Below are positions 27,451 to 40,900 of a stretch of 64,000 bases of DNA, piece after piece. The stretch is from Glandiceps talaboti. Taxonomy: Eukaryota; Hemichordata; Enteropneusta; Spengelidae. The notes under the pieces were generated by a model. That model worked only from the letters and a program-made list of their open reading frames with translations. It was not told the DNA's origin and searched no databases. The stretch's first letter is position 1, and every line of letters begins with the position of its first letter. The stretch covers positions 1,657,501-1,721,500 of the forward strand of contig NC_135563.1 of assembly GCF_964340395.1 (NCBI RefSeq), given 5' to 3'. The position numbers and the translations under genes are program-made.

Positions 27451-30400
27451 CTGCAATCGAAAAATCATTGACATAATTCAATATTAATTTACAGTAAAGC
27501 TCATGCAAGTATTATTCCAAATTACAAATAATAAACACAAAGGTGTAAATGAATGGACAGACCTTCCATCAATAAAACTTTAAAGATTAACACACTTCTT
27601 TGCAAGCTCTTACAAGTACGATCTGAAATACCAGGAGAAAAGTTTTATGAACTGAACAGAACAACTCAAAAACACTTGTTCTCATCTTTTTATATGATCC
27701 CATGTCAGGAACTTCCATCTGTAATTCTGAGTTTAAAATTACCAACCAGACTTTTATATCAACTACATAATCAACTGAAATAGTACTAAAAATCATCAGA
27801 TGTAGAATGATGAACACAGGTATTTGTTTATTTACACGTATGCTGATCCAACAATGGCGAATTCAGATAAATATAGAAAGTATTGCACGACTCTTAACCA
27901 AGATTTTCCCTGAACACAAACCTCAATAAAACATCTATCAAGAAAACAATTTCCTTATGACTGACAAGTACATAAAATAAGAAGATTATTACCAAACTGC
28001 TCAATGAAATACTTGCTTTTCTCTTCTTTCTCTGACAATAGCTTTTTTTCGTCATAAATTGTGGTAATACATTTTCTTGGCAGCATTGGCATGGTCTAAA
28101 AACAAGGAAACACATTACAAGTCTTGGTCAAAAACGTAACTTTCCATCTATCAGGTCAATATTCTGACTTCAACAATAAATATGACTGCCATCCAACTCA
28201 TATTGTAAAAGTCATCAAACATAATTACATGCATATGTGGACTACTGTATATAACATTTGTGCTAGATTTGGTTGAAAGTCGTCCATGGATCTCAGAGGT
28301 GTAACCCCCCTCCCCCCTATAATTTGGGCAATTTGACTTTAGACATTGTGATAAAGATCAAGGGTCTGGGTTATGAAAACAAACTTTGATGAGATTGCAA
28401 AATTGGAAACTTACCTATGTCGGCTTCTTGCTTGATTGCTTTCTGTCATATTCTTCATGGATGCGACCTGGACACAAATAAAACATTACTATAGATGGAT
28501 GGCCATTGGATGTCAGAGGTGTACATCCAACACTTTAAATAATTTTGGCTTTTTCACTTTGAACATCGGCATCAAGATCAAGGGGTCAGGGTTATTAAAA
28601 CTAACTTTGAAGAGATTGCAATATTTGACACTTACTTATGTCTTCTTCTTCTTGTTTGATGACTTTCTTCTATAGCATAATCCTCTTCAATTCTGGTCAT
28701 ATTAGTTCTTCATGGGTAAGATCTGTAAACAGAGAAAACATTATTAATATGAACTGAATTGAACAGAATACCAAGTACATTTAAACTGAATGCCTTCCAT
28801 AAGGGCAAAGTCTTTAGATTTATGTTCCTACACACAATAATTGTTTGAATGCAACATTAACAGAACATATACAATAAGTTATGTTTGAAGTATGTACCAA
28901 ATTTAATTGAATTAGGAGAGTGCATTTACTAAATAAGTAAAACTAATGGTCACCAGTTGCAAACTGTTCTGCTTGTCTGTTCAAACTAAAAAAAGCTAGC
29001 AAGACTTCATGGAAGGTACAGACCCCCCCCCCCCCCCATTCTAATAGTCACCCTTTTATAGACTAATGATTCATTTTAGGAGTGATTAGAATATCAAGAC
29101 TGCAAAATAAGAAACTTACCGGTACTTGTCCTCTTCTTTTAATAACATTCTAAGCTAGCTTTCTTCATCGTTCCTGGGTGTGATCTAAAAAATAAGGCAA
29201 AGACATTATCAAATAAACTGAAAAGAAATAATATATATATACATACCTCTCATATATACACACATGCTCTCATAATTTATATCAATCCCATGTCAGAAAC
29301 AATAAATCTGTAAATCTAAGGAAACGTAGTCAATAGGCCTATATATATAGATAGAAGTAGTGGTACAGTGTTCTCCACCAAGAGTTTTAGCAGGGCGTGG
29401 CACCCTGCTATCCACACCTGGCATCCTCCTATTGATGCCAAGCGCCATGTTTTGATGTTTATTTATAAACCATTTCACCAAACTCTCTAAGCACACAAAT
29501 GCCCTAAAACAAATCGTTCGTTCACACCTTTTCCGAAGTAAAGTGACACATGGGTATTATCTGAAAATGAAGAGAAAAAACATCAAATAAATCGTCCAGA
29601 AATATACTGGTATTTACTTTTGATATTCTTTTCCTTTAGACTTTCTTCAGTAGTGTTTTCTTCAATGTTGAGTCAATTGTTTTACCTGAGTAGAGAAGTG
29701 AAATATAGATTTACATGGATTATTTATATCTATGGTGATCCAACAATGGTGTTTTCAGATCTATAAATAAAACATTTTGGCTCTCATAACCATCACTTAC
29801 CCTCTACACAATCTTTGATAAAACCATCCAGCAAGAAAAAATTTCTTCACGACTTAGAAAATCATATATTTTGAAGAGACTGTAAGACTTGAAATTTACT
29901 ATCTTCTTTATCTTCTGATAACTTTTTTCTTCAGCTTCCTTCATTAATTCTGCTGATACAAGTTCCTGGGTATGAGCATGATCTGGAATACAAGCACAAA
30001 CTGCTTGTTTTATGAACTGAAGACCCCCCCCCAAATACTTTACTTCTATGTGACAGAATGGAGCCCTGATTTAAAAGAACTTGGCTACAAATATGGCTGC
30101 CATTCAATAGAAATTACATTAGCACCAAAAACAATGTCTAATTCTTTTCTTCACATTACTTGTAAACATGATTTAAAAGAAATTGGCAATGTATACACAC
30201 TACAATTTGTGTGATAGGTAGGAATTGGCTGGATTTTGATAATTGGCCCTGAAGGTCAAGGTCTCCAAACATAGCTTGAATCTGATAACATGGGGGTAGA
30301 CACTTGAATGAAGTGTCATGGGTATTGCAGTTTTTGAGTTATGCAGTGTTTATTTTTAACTACAAATATTGCCGCCTGAGAAATGATGCACTACACACAG

Positions 30401-31286
30401 ACAGAGGCATGCAGGCATGGACAAAAAAGGTGGGTGGAGCCCATTGGAATAGTCCCCCTTTGAGAGACTAATGATTGATTGTATCAGAACATCAAGATTG
30501 CAAAATAAGAAACTTACTTGTCCTCTTCTTTTAATAACATTCTTCGATAGCTTTCTTCATCATTCCTGGGTGTGATTGAAAAATAGGACAAACACATTAT
30601 CAAATAAACTGAATAGAAATAATATAGAGATACATACCTCTCATATTTTTTTCTTTTAGTAAAGTTTCTTCAGCAGCATCCTCCTTCATCAATGATGACT
30701 CAATTGTGTTACCTGAGAGAAGAGAAATACTGCATTCCATGGTTTATTTAAATGTATGGTGATCTAACAACAGGTTATTCAGATATATAAAAATATAAAC
30801 GATTTTTGGTCTCTCAACCATCATTTTCCCTCTACACAAGCCTCAATAAAACATGTACTTAGAAAACATTTTTTCATGACGGACAAAAACATAAAATTTG
30901 AAAGGACTCAAAGATTTGAAACTTACTTATATGCTTCATCTTCTAATAACTTCATCAGCTTTTCCAGTGATCTGAAAAAAAACGAGGAAAAAACATTTAA
31001 TAAATGAACAAAATTATATTAGGTACTTGCCTTTGATATTCTTTTTCTTGAAATCTTTCAGTGGTGGAGTCCTTCTTCATTGTTATCTGTGTATAGAAAA
31101 AGAGAAAAAGAGATTTATATGGGTATTACCAAGTAAAGCCATTGCTTTACTCAAACAAGTCTTACCTTCTTTATAAGACTGCAGATAACCATATTCGCTG
31201 CGCTGCATCTGTTCATCGAAAATAGCTTGCATAGTGGCTTGCAGTACTAGTTTATAACTGACCACTATAGCAAGACATATTAACAT
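27361..31286 (-). CDS. Candidate six-exon gene with duplicated exons, unknown product
   Basis: Six exon candidates, in transcript order 31286-31166, 30712-30638, 29982-29900, 28467-28415, 28095-27993 and 27450-27361, all have AG before and GT after. Joined, they read in one frame of 174 codons with no internal stop; the phases match at all five junctions. The N-terminus (MLICLAIVV..) is hydrophobic and could be a signal peptide, but a later ATG (31232) or an upstream exon is also possible. The middle is rich in K and E and probably helical (ELVSAELMKEAEEKSYQKIK). The C-terminal part holds a CQCCQE cluster and ends YIGVFIDI. The product belongs to no family I recognise. At least five decayed copies of the middle exons lie in the introns. 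Some skipped exons can also join in frame from another start, so the true transcript is uncertain. Confidence 0.42.
27993..28095 (-). CDS. Exon 5 candidate
   Basis: Acceptor TTTTTAG, donor TTG/GTAATA. In the linked frame it reads PCQCCQENVLPQFMTKKSYC and on through a basic RKKRK patch. A second frame is also open across the exon, so the frame rests on phase continuity. Confidence 0.4.
28415..28467 (-). CDS. Exon 4 candidate
   Basis: Acceptor TGTGTCCAG, donor TAG/GTAAGT, phase 0 in and phase 2 out. Reads VASMKNMTESNQARSRH. It lies in a ~230-bp intron-plus-exon duplication; the other copy (28636-28722) has stops in all frames. Confidence 0.38.
29900..29982 (-). CDS. Exon 3 candidate (beta-type, intact)
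   Basis: Acceptor TTGTATTCCAG, donor ATA/GTAAAT. Reads HAHTQELVSAELMKEAEEKS and on to KIKKI. Related exons at 30565, 29184 and 28722 carry stops in this frame. Confidence 0.42.
30638..30712 (-). CDS. Exon 2 candidate (alpha-type, intact)
   Basis: Acceptor CTTCTCTCAG, donor GAG/GTATGT. Open with two leading bases: NTIESSLMKEDAAEETLLKE. Its relatives at 31086-31031 and 29685-29618 are frame-broken in the same reading. Confidence 0.42.
31166..31286 (-). CDS. Exon 1 candidate of the duplicated-exon gene
   Basis: Ends in SEYGYLQSYKE and the donor AAG/GTAAGA (phase 1). The frame from the ATG at 31286 is open, with an in-frame stop a few codons upstream. An acceptor (CTATAG or GGTCAG) inside the exon could make 31232 the start instead. 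Confidence 0.4.
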
Positions 31287-31289
31287 GTA

Positions 31290-31904
31290 GAACAGATAGA
31301 AAAATCATTCAAGATTTCTGCGAACCAATAAGGTTTTAGCAGTTTGCAACCAAGTAACACCACATGTTTGATCAGTTTACAAACTATACGCAATTGTGCA
31401 CGCGTGGTAATCTGTAGGTTACATACGCTGATGACAGCCATTGACCAAAGTGTGTACTCACTGCTTGGCCAATGACCATCTGATTATCACGATTTGGTGG
31501 ATGTCCAATCTTCAGTCCAGAGTTCCTCTTCTAGCCAGTGTATGATAACTGACTTGGTGAACTTCAATTCCGAGAGATATGTCTTCTGCTGTTATGACAG
31601 TAGTCTGGTACATGTGATGTACTTTTAATAGTTATCACAGATTACAACCATTATCAGAGTGGTATCCTTTGTTGTCATCTAGGGGATATCCTCATAACAT
31701 ACATCTAGGGGTAACATGAGTTACACTTCCATGTTACAACTCTTCATTTTAACTTTAGTTCAAACAGGTTGTAACCCAGTGGGGCTGGTTCTTCTTGTCC
31801 TTTCAATCACCTTGATATTTTTCTTTTCACACAATGTATTATAATGTGTCCTATTTATCACTACTTCACTTTCTTTTATACAGGTTGCTGTGAATCTTCT
31901 ATAT
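31290..31904. other. Possible promoter region and spacer
   Basis: This non-repetitive DNA lies upstream of the minus-strand gene. It contains a CCAAT-type word (TGGCCAATGA, about 31468) but no clear TATA box. No other gene was seen. Confidence 0.35.
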
Positions 31905-34900
31905 GTATTTGTTTTGCTCACACATTGTTTTATTGTGTCGTTTATGCCACTCCTCCTTTGTCCAGTGTTCTTGTCCTGTGTCGCCTATTAGCCTGTTTAT
32001 AAGGTTGACACTGACATGGCATATCAGTGTCCTGTTTATTTACATGTCGTTTTACATCGCCACGTTCTGTGTTTCGCACTGTGACCTGTTTCATTTTGTG
32101 TCCACGCTAGTGTACCAGTTTCGCACTGTAGACTGTTTTATAATGTCATTTTATATCGCCATTGTCTGTTTTCAACGTGTCCTATCACTTGCCACTTTTC
32201 TTGTTTCACAAGGTGGCCTGTTTCATTTTGTGTCCACACTAATGTGCCAGTTTCGCACTGTGAACTGTTTTTTAAAGTCCTTTCATATCACCACTTTCTC
32301 TGTTTTCAACATGTCCTCTCACTTGCCACAGAGTCTTGTTTCACACGGTGGCCTGTTTCATTTTGTGTCCACACTAATGTGCCAGTTTCGCACCGTGAAC
32401 TGTTTTTTAAAGTCCTTTTATATCACCACTTTCTCTGTTTTCAACGTGTCCTCTCACTTGCCACTTTTCTTGTTTCGCACGGTGGCCTGTTTCATTTTGT
32501 GTCCACACTAATGTGCCAGTTTCGCACTGTAGACTTGTTTTTTAATGTCCTTTTATATCACCATTGTCTGTTTTCAACGTGTCCTCTCAATTGCCACTTT
32601 TCTTGTTTCGTACGGTGGCCTGTTTCATTTTGTGTCCACACTAATGTGCCAGTTTCGCACCGTGAACTGTTTTTAAAGTCCTTTTACATCGCCATTGTCT
32701 ATTTTCAACGTGTCCTCTCATTTGCCACTTTCCTTGTTTCGCACGGTGGCCTGTTTCATTTTTTGTCCACACTAATGTGCCAGTTTCGCACCGTGAACTG
32801 TTTTTAAAGTCCTTTTATATCACCACTTTCTCTGTTTTCAACGTGTCCTCTCACTTGCCACTTTTCTTGTTTCGCACGGTGGCCTGTTTCATTTTGTGTC
32901 CACACTAATGTGCCAGTTTCGCACTGTAGACTTGTTTTTTAATGTCCTTTTATATCGCCATTGTCTGTTTTCAACGTGTCCTCTCAATTGCCACTTTTCT
33001 TGTTTCGTACGGTGGCCTGTTTCATTTTGTGTCCACACTAATGTGCCAGTTTCGCACCGTGAACTGTTTTTAAAGTCCTTTTATATCGCCATTGTCTATT
33101 TTCAATGTGTCCTCTCATTTGCCACTTTCCTTGTTTCGCACTGAGGCCTGTTTCATTTTTTGTCCACACTAATGTGCCAGTTTCGCACTGTGAACTGTTT
33201 TTTAAAGTCCTTTCATATCACCACTTTCTCTGTTTTCAACATGTCCTTTCACTTGCCACTGAGTCTTCTTTCACACGGTGGCCTGTTTCATTTTGTGTCC
33301 ACACTAATGGTGCCAGTTTCGCACCGTGAACTGTTTTTTAAAGTCCTTTTATATCACCACTTTCTCTGTTTTCAACGTGTCCTCTCACTTGCCACTTTTC
33401 TTGTTTCGCACGGTGGCCTGTTTCATTTTGTGTCCACACTAATGTGCCAGTTTCGCACTGTAGACTTGTTTGCTAATGTCCTTTTATATCGTCATTGTCT
33501 GTTTTGAACGTGTCCTCTCACTTGCCACTTTTCTTGTTTTGCACGGTGGCCTGTTTCATTTTGTGTCCACACTAATGTGCCAGTTTTGCACCGTGAACTG
33601 TTTTATAATGTCCTTTTATATCGCCATTATATGTTTTCAACGTGTCCTCTCACTTGCCACTTTTCTTGTTTCGCACGGTGGCCTGTTTCATTATGTGTCC
33701 ACATTAATGTGCCAGTTTCGCACCGTGAACTGTTTTATAATGTCCTTTTATATCGCCATTGTCTGTTTTCAACGTGTCCTCTCACTTGCCACTTTTCTTG
33801 TTTCGCACGATGGCCTTTTTCATTTTGTGTCCACACTAATGTGCCAGTTTCGCACTGTGAACAGTTTTTTAAAGTCCCTTTATATCACAACTTTCTCTGT
33901 TTTCAACATGTCCTCTCACTTGCCACTTTTCTTGTTTCGCACGGTGGCCTGTTTCATTTTGTGTCCACACTAATGTGCCAGTTTCGTACCATGAACAATT
34001 TTATAATGTCCTTTTATATCACCATTGTCTGTTTTCAACGTGTCCTCTCACTTGCCACTTTTCTTCTTTCGTACGGTGGCCTGTTTCATTTTGTGTCCAC
34101 ACTAATGTGCCAGTTTCGCACCGTGAACTGTTTTTAAAGTCCTTTTATATCACCACTTTCTATGTTTTCAACGTGTCCTCTCACTTGCCACTTTTCTTGT
34201 TTCGCACGGTGGCCTGTTTCATTTTGTGTCCACACTAATGTGCCAGTTTCGCACCGTGAACTGTTTTTAAAGTCCTTTTATATCGCCATTGTCTATTTTC
34301 AACATGTCATCTCATTTGCCACTTTCCTTGTTTCGCACGATGGCCTGTTTCATTTTGTGTCCACACTAATGTGCCAGTTTCGCACTGTGAACTGTTTTTT
34401 AAAGTCCCTTTATATCACAACTTTCTCTGTTTTCAACATGTCCTCTTAATTGCCACTTTTCTTGTTTCGTACGGTGGCCTGTTTCATTTTGTGTCCACAC
34501 TAATGTGCCAGTTTCGCACCGTGAACTGTTTTTAAAGTCCTTTTATATCGCCATTGTCTATTTTCAACATGTCCTCTCATTTGCCACGTTCCTTGTTTCG
34601 CACTGAGGCCTGTTTCATTTTATGTCCACACTAATGTGCCAGTTTCGCACTGTAGACTTGTTTTTTAATATCCTTTTATATCGCCATTGTCTGTTTTCAA
34701 AGTGTCCTCTCAATTGCCACTTTTCTTGTTTCACACGGTGGCCTGTTTCATTTTTGTCCACACTAATGTGCCAGTTTCGCACCGTGAACTGTTTTTAAAG
34801 TCCTTTTATATCGCCATTGTCTGTTTTCAATGTGTCCTCTCATTTGCCACTTTCCTTGTTTCACACGGTGGCCTGTTTCATTTTGTGTCCACACTAATGT

Positions 34901-37900
34901 GCCAGTTTCGCACCGTGAACTGTTTTTTAAAGTCCTTTTATATCACCACTTTCTCTGTTTTCAACGTGTCCTCTCACTTGCCACTTTTCTTGTTTCGCAC
35001 GGTGGCCTGTTTCATTTTGTGTCCACACTAATGTGCCAGTTTCGCACTGTAGACTTGTTTTTTAATGTCCTTTTATATCACCATTGTCTGTTTTCAACGT
35101 GTCCTCTCAATTGCCACTTTTCTTGTTTCGTACGGTGGCCTGTTTCATTTTGTGTCCACACTAATGTGCCAGTTTCGCACCGTGAACTGTTTTTAAAGTC
35201 CTTTTACATCGCCATTGTCTATTTTCAACGTGTCCTCTCATTTGCCACTTTCCTTGTTTCGCACGGTGGCCTGTTTCATTTTTTGTCCACACTAATGTGC
35301 CAGTTTCGCACCGTGAACTGTTTTTAAAGTCCTTTTATATCACCACTTTCTCTGTTTTCAACGTGTCCTCTCACTTGCCACTTTTCTTGTTTCGCACGGT
35401 GGCCTGTTTCATTTTGTGTCCACACTAATGTGCCAGTTTCGCACTGTAGACTTGTTTTTTAATGTCCTTTTATATCGCCATTGTCTGTTTTCAACGTGTC
35501 CTCTCAATTGCCACTTTTCTTGTTTTGCACGGTGGCCTGTTTCATTTTGTGTCCACACTAATGTGCCAGTTTTGCACCGTGAACTGTTTTATAATGTCCT
35601 TTTATATCGCCATTATATGTTTTCAACGTGTCCTCTCACTTGCCACTTTTCTTGTTTCGCACGATGGCCTTTTTCATTTTGTGTCCACACTAATGTGCCA
35701 GTTTCGCACTGTGAACAGTTTTTTAAAGTCCCTTTATATCACAACTTTCTCTGTTTTCAACATGTCCTCTCACTTGCCACTTTTCTTGTTTCGCACGGTG
35801 GCCTGTTTCATTTTGTGTCCACACTAATGTGCCAGTTTCGTACCATGAACAATTTTATAATGTCCTTTTATATCACCATTGTCTGTTTTCAACGTGTCCT
35901 CTCACTTGCCACTTTTCTTCTTTCGTACGGTGGCCTGTTTCATTTTGTGTCCACACTAATGTGCCAGTTTCGCACCGTGAACTGTTTTTAAAGTCCTTTT
36001 ATATCACCACTTTCTATGTTTTCAACGTGTCCTCTCACTTGCCACTTTTCTTGTTTCGCACGGTGGCCTGTTTCATTTTGTGTCCACACTAATGTGCCAG
36101 TTTCGCACCGTGAACTGTTTTTAAAGTCCTTTTATATCGCCATTGTCTATTTTCAACATGTCATCTCATTTGCCACTTTCCTTGTTTCGCACGATGGCCT
36201 GTTTCATTTTGTGTCCACACTAATGTGCCAGTTTCGCACTGTGAACGGTTTTTTAAAGTCCCTTTATATCACAACTTTCTCTGTTTTCAACATGTCCTCT
36301 CAATTGCCACTTTTCTTGTTTCGTACGGTGGCCTGTTTCATTTTGTGTCCACACTAATGTGCCAGTTTCGCACCGTGAACTGTTTTTAAAGTCCTTTTAT
36401 ATCGCCATTGTCTATTTTCAACATGTCCTCTCATTTGCCACTTTCCTTGTTTCGCACTGAGGCCCGTTTCATTTTATGTCCACACTAATGTGCCAGTTTC
36501 GCACTGTAGACTTGTTTTTTAATATCCTTTTATATCGCCATTGTCTGTTTTCAAAGTGTCCTCTCAATTGCCACTTTTCTTGTTTCACACAGTGGCCTGT
36601 TTCATTTTTGTCCACACTAATGTGCCAGTTTCGCACCGTGAACTGTTTTTAAAGTCCTTTTATATCGCCATTGTCTGTTTTCAATGTGTCCTCTCATTTG
36701 CCACTTTCCTTGTTTCGCACTGAGGCCCGTTTCATTTTGTGTCCACACTAATGTGCCAGTTTCGCACTGTGAACTGTTTTTTAAAGTCCTTTCATATCAC
36801 CACTTTCTCTGTTTTCAACATGTCCTCTCACTTGCCACTTTTCTTGTTTCGCACGGTGGCCTGTTTCATTTTGTGTCCACACTAATGTGCCAGTTTCGCA
36901 CCGTGAACTGTTTTTTAAAGTCCTTTTATATCACCACTTTCTCTGTTTTCAACGTGTCCTCTCACTTGCCACTTTTCTTGTTTCGCACGGTGGCCTGTTT
37001 CATTTTGTGTCCACACTAATGTGCCAGTTTCGCACCATGAACAGTTTTATAATGTCCTTTTATATCACCATTGTCTGTTTTCAACGTGTCCTCTCACTTG
37101 CCACTTTTCTTGTTTCGTACGGTGGCCTGTTTCATTTTGTGTCCACACTAATGTGCCAGTTTCGCACCGTGAACTGTTTTTAAAGTCCTTTTATATCGCC
37201 ATTGTCTATTTTCAATGTGTCCTCTCATTTGCCACTTTCCTTGTTTCGCACTGAGGCCCGTTTCATTTTTTGTCCACACTAATGTGCCAGTTTCGCACTG
37301 TGAACTGTTTTATAATGTCCTTTTATATCGCCATTGTCTATTTTCAACGTGTCCTCTCATTTGCCACTTTCCTTGTTTCGCACTGAGGCCCGTTTCATTT
37401 TTTGTCCACACTAATGTGCCAGTTTCGCACTGTGAACTGTTTTATAATGTCCTTTTATATCGCCATTGTCTGTTTTCAACATGTCCTCTCACTTGCCACT
37501 TTTCTTGTTTCGCACTATGGCCTCCTTCATTTTGTGTCCACACTAATGTGCTACTTTCGCACTATAGACTTGTTTTTTAATGTCCTTTGATATCGCCATT
37601 GTCTCTGTTTTCAACATGTCCTCTCACTTGCCACTTTTCTTGTTTCGCATAGTGGCCCATTTCATTTTGTGTCCACACTAATGTGCCAGTTTCGCACTGT
37701 AGACTTGTTTTCTAATGTCCTTTTATATCGCCATTGTCTGTTTTCAATGTGTCCTCTCACTTTACCACTTTTCGTGTTTCGCAGGGTGGCCCGCTTCATT
37801 TTGTGTCCACACTAATGTGCCAGTTTCGCACTGTAGACTTGTTTTTTAATGTCCTTTTATATCGCAGTTGTCTGTTTTCAACATGTCCTCTCACTTGCCA

Positions 37901-40900
37901 ATTTTCTGTTTTTGCACTATGGCCTGTTTCATTTTATGTCCACATTAATGTGCCAGTTTCGCACCGTGAACTGTTTTTAAAGTCCTTTTATATCGCCATT
38001 GTCTGTTTTCAACGTGTCCTCTCAATTGCCACTTTTCTTGTTTCGCACGGTGGCCTGTTTCATTTTGTGTCCACACTTTGTGCCAGTTTTGCACTGTGAA
38101 CTGTTTTTTAAAGTCCCTTTATATCACAATTTTCTCTGTTTTCAACATGTCTTCTCACTTGCCACTTTTCTTGTTTCGCAATATGGCCCGTTTCATTTTG
38201 TGTCCACACTAATGTGCCAGTTTCGCACTGTAGACTTGTTTTTTAATGTCCTTTTATATCGCCATTGTCTGTGTTTTCAACATGTCCTCTCACTTGCCAC
38301 TTTTCTTGTTTCGCACGGTGGCCTGTTTTATTTTGTGTCCACACTAATGTAGCAGTTTCGCACTGTAGACTTGTTTTTTAATGTCCTTTTATATCGCCAT
38401 TGTCTATTTTCAACGTGTCCTCTCATTTGCCACTTTCCTTGTTTCGCACTGAGGCCCGTTTCATTTTTTGTCCACACTAATGTGCCAGTTTCGCACTGTG
38501 AACTGTTTTATAATGTCCTTTTATATCGCCATTGTCTATTTTCAACGTGTCCTCTCATTTGCCACTTTCCTTGTTTCGCACTGAGGCCCGTTTCATTTTT
38601 TGTCCACACTAATGTGCCAGTTTCGCACTGTGAACTGTTTTATAATGTCCTTTTATATCGCCATTGTCTGTTTTCAACATGTCCTCTCACTTGCCACTTT
38701 TCTTGTTTCGCACTATGGCCTCCTTCATTTTGTGTCCACACTAATGTGCTACTTTCGCACTATAGACTTGTTTTTTAATGTCCTTTGATATCGCCATTGT
38801 CTCTGTTTTCAACATGTCCTCTCACTTGCCACTTTTCTTGTTTCGCATAGTGGCCCATTTCATTTTGTGTCCACACTAATGTGCCAGTTTCGCACTGTAG
38901 ACTTGTTTTCTAATGTCCTTTTATATCGCCATTGTCTGTTTTCAATGTGTCCTCTCACTTTACCACTTTTCGTGTTTCACAGGGTGGCCCGCTTCATTTT
39001 GTGTCCACACTAATGTGCCAGTTTTGCACTGTAGACTTGTTTTTTAATGTCCTTTTATATCGCAGTTGTCTGTTTTCAACATGTCCTCTCACTTGCCAAT
39101 TTTCTGTTTTTGCACTATGGCCTGTTTCATTTTATGTCCACACTAATGTGCCAGTTTCGCAGTGTGAACTGTTTTGAATGTCCTTTTATATCGCCATTGT
39201 CTGTTTTCAACGTGTCCTCTCACTTGCCACTTTTCTTGTTTCGCACGGTGGCCTGTTTCATTTTGTGTCCACACTTTGTGCCAGTTTTGCACTGTGAACT
39301 GTTTTTTAAAGTCCCTTTATATCACAATTTTCTCTGTTTTCAACATGTCTTCTCACTTGCCACTTTTCTTGTTTCGCAATATGGCCCGTTTCATTTTGTG
39401 TCCACACTAATGTGCCAGTTTCGCACTGTAGACTTGTTTTTTAATGTCCTTTTATATCGCCATTGTCTGTGTTTTCAACATGTCCTCTCACTTGCCACTT
39501 TTCTTGTTTCGCACGGTGGCCTGTTTTATTTTGTGTCCACACTAATGTAGCAGTTTCGCACTGTAGACTTGTTTTTTAATGTCCTTTTATATCGCCATTG
39601 TCTATTTTCAACGTGTCCTCTCAATTGCCACTTTTTTTGTTTCGCACAGTGGCCTGTTTCATTTTGTGTCCACACTAATGTACCAGTTTCGCACTGTAGA
39701 CTTGTTTTTTAATGTCCTTTTATATCGCAGTTGTCTCTGTTTTCAATGTGTCCTCTCACTTGCCACTTTTCTTGTTTCGCATGGTGGCCTGTTTCATTTT
39801 GTATCCACACTAATGTGCCAGTTTCGCACTATGGACTGTTTTTTAATGTCTTTTTATATCACCACTGTATGTTTTCAACGTGTCCTCTCACTTGCCACTT
39901 TTCTTGTTTCGTACGGTGGCCTGTTTCATTTTGTGTCCACACTAATGTGCCAGTTTCGCACCGTGAACTGTTTTTAAAGTCCTTTTATATCGCCATTGTC
40001 TATTTTCAACGTGTCCTCTCATTTGCCACTTTCCTTGTTTCGCACTGAGGCCCGTTTCATTTTTTGTCCACACTAATGTGCCAGTTTCGCACTGTGAACT
40101 GTTTTATAATGTCCTTTTATATCGCCATTGTCTATTTTCAACGTGTCCTCTCATTTGCCACTTTCCTTGTTTCGCACTGAGGCCCGTTTCATTTTTTGTC
40201 CACACTAATGTGCCAGTTTCGCACTGTGAACTGTTTTATAATGTCCTTTTATATCGCCATTGTCTGTTTTCAACGTGTCCTCTCACTTGCCACTTTTATT
40301 GTTTCGCATGATGGCCTGTTTCATTTTGTGTCCACACTAATGTGCCAGTTTCGCACTATGAACTGTTTTTTAAAGTCCTTTTATATCACCACTTTCTCTG
40401 TTTTCAACATGTCCTCTCACTTGCCACTTTTCTTGTTTCGAACTATGGCCTCCTTCATTTTGTGTCCACACTAATGTGCTACTTTCGCACTATAGACTTG
40501 TTTTTTAATGTCCTTTGATATCGCCATTGTCTCTGTTTTCAACATGTCCTCTCACTTGCCACTTTTCTTGTTTCGCATGGTGGCCCATTTCATTTTGTGT
40601 CCACACTAATGTGCCAGTTTCGCACTGTAGACTTGTTTTCTAATGTCCTTTTATATCGCCATTGTCTGTTTTCAATGTGTCCTCTCACTTTACCACTTTT
40701 CGTGTTTCGCAGGGTGGCCCGCTTCATTTTGTGTCCACACTAATGTGCCAGTTTCGCACTGTAGACTTGTTTTTTAATGTCCTTTTATATCGCAGTTGTC
40801 TGTTTTCAACATGTCCTCTCACTTGCCAATTTTCTGTTTTTGCACTGTGGCCTGTTTCATTTTATGTCCACACTAATGTGCCAGTTTCGCAGTGTGAACT

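Larger units (their letters stand above)
28636..31086 (-). pseudogene. Decayed duplicate exons within the gene
   Basis: Exon-like copies with splice sites but broken ancestral frames lie at 31086-31031 (alpha; uses a GC donor), 30971-30927 (beta), 30565-30518 (beta; acceptor CACCCAG), 29685-29618 (alpha; stops), 29184-29120 (beta; in-frame TAG) and 28722-28636 (beta; stops in all frames). Flanking intron sequence is duplicated with them, for example CCTCAATAAAACAT after 30838 and 27923, so whole exon-intron modules were copied. The copies at 31086, 30971 and 30565 are open in another frame and could form an alternative transcript. Confidence 0.5.
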
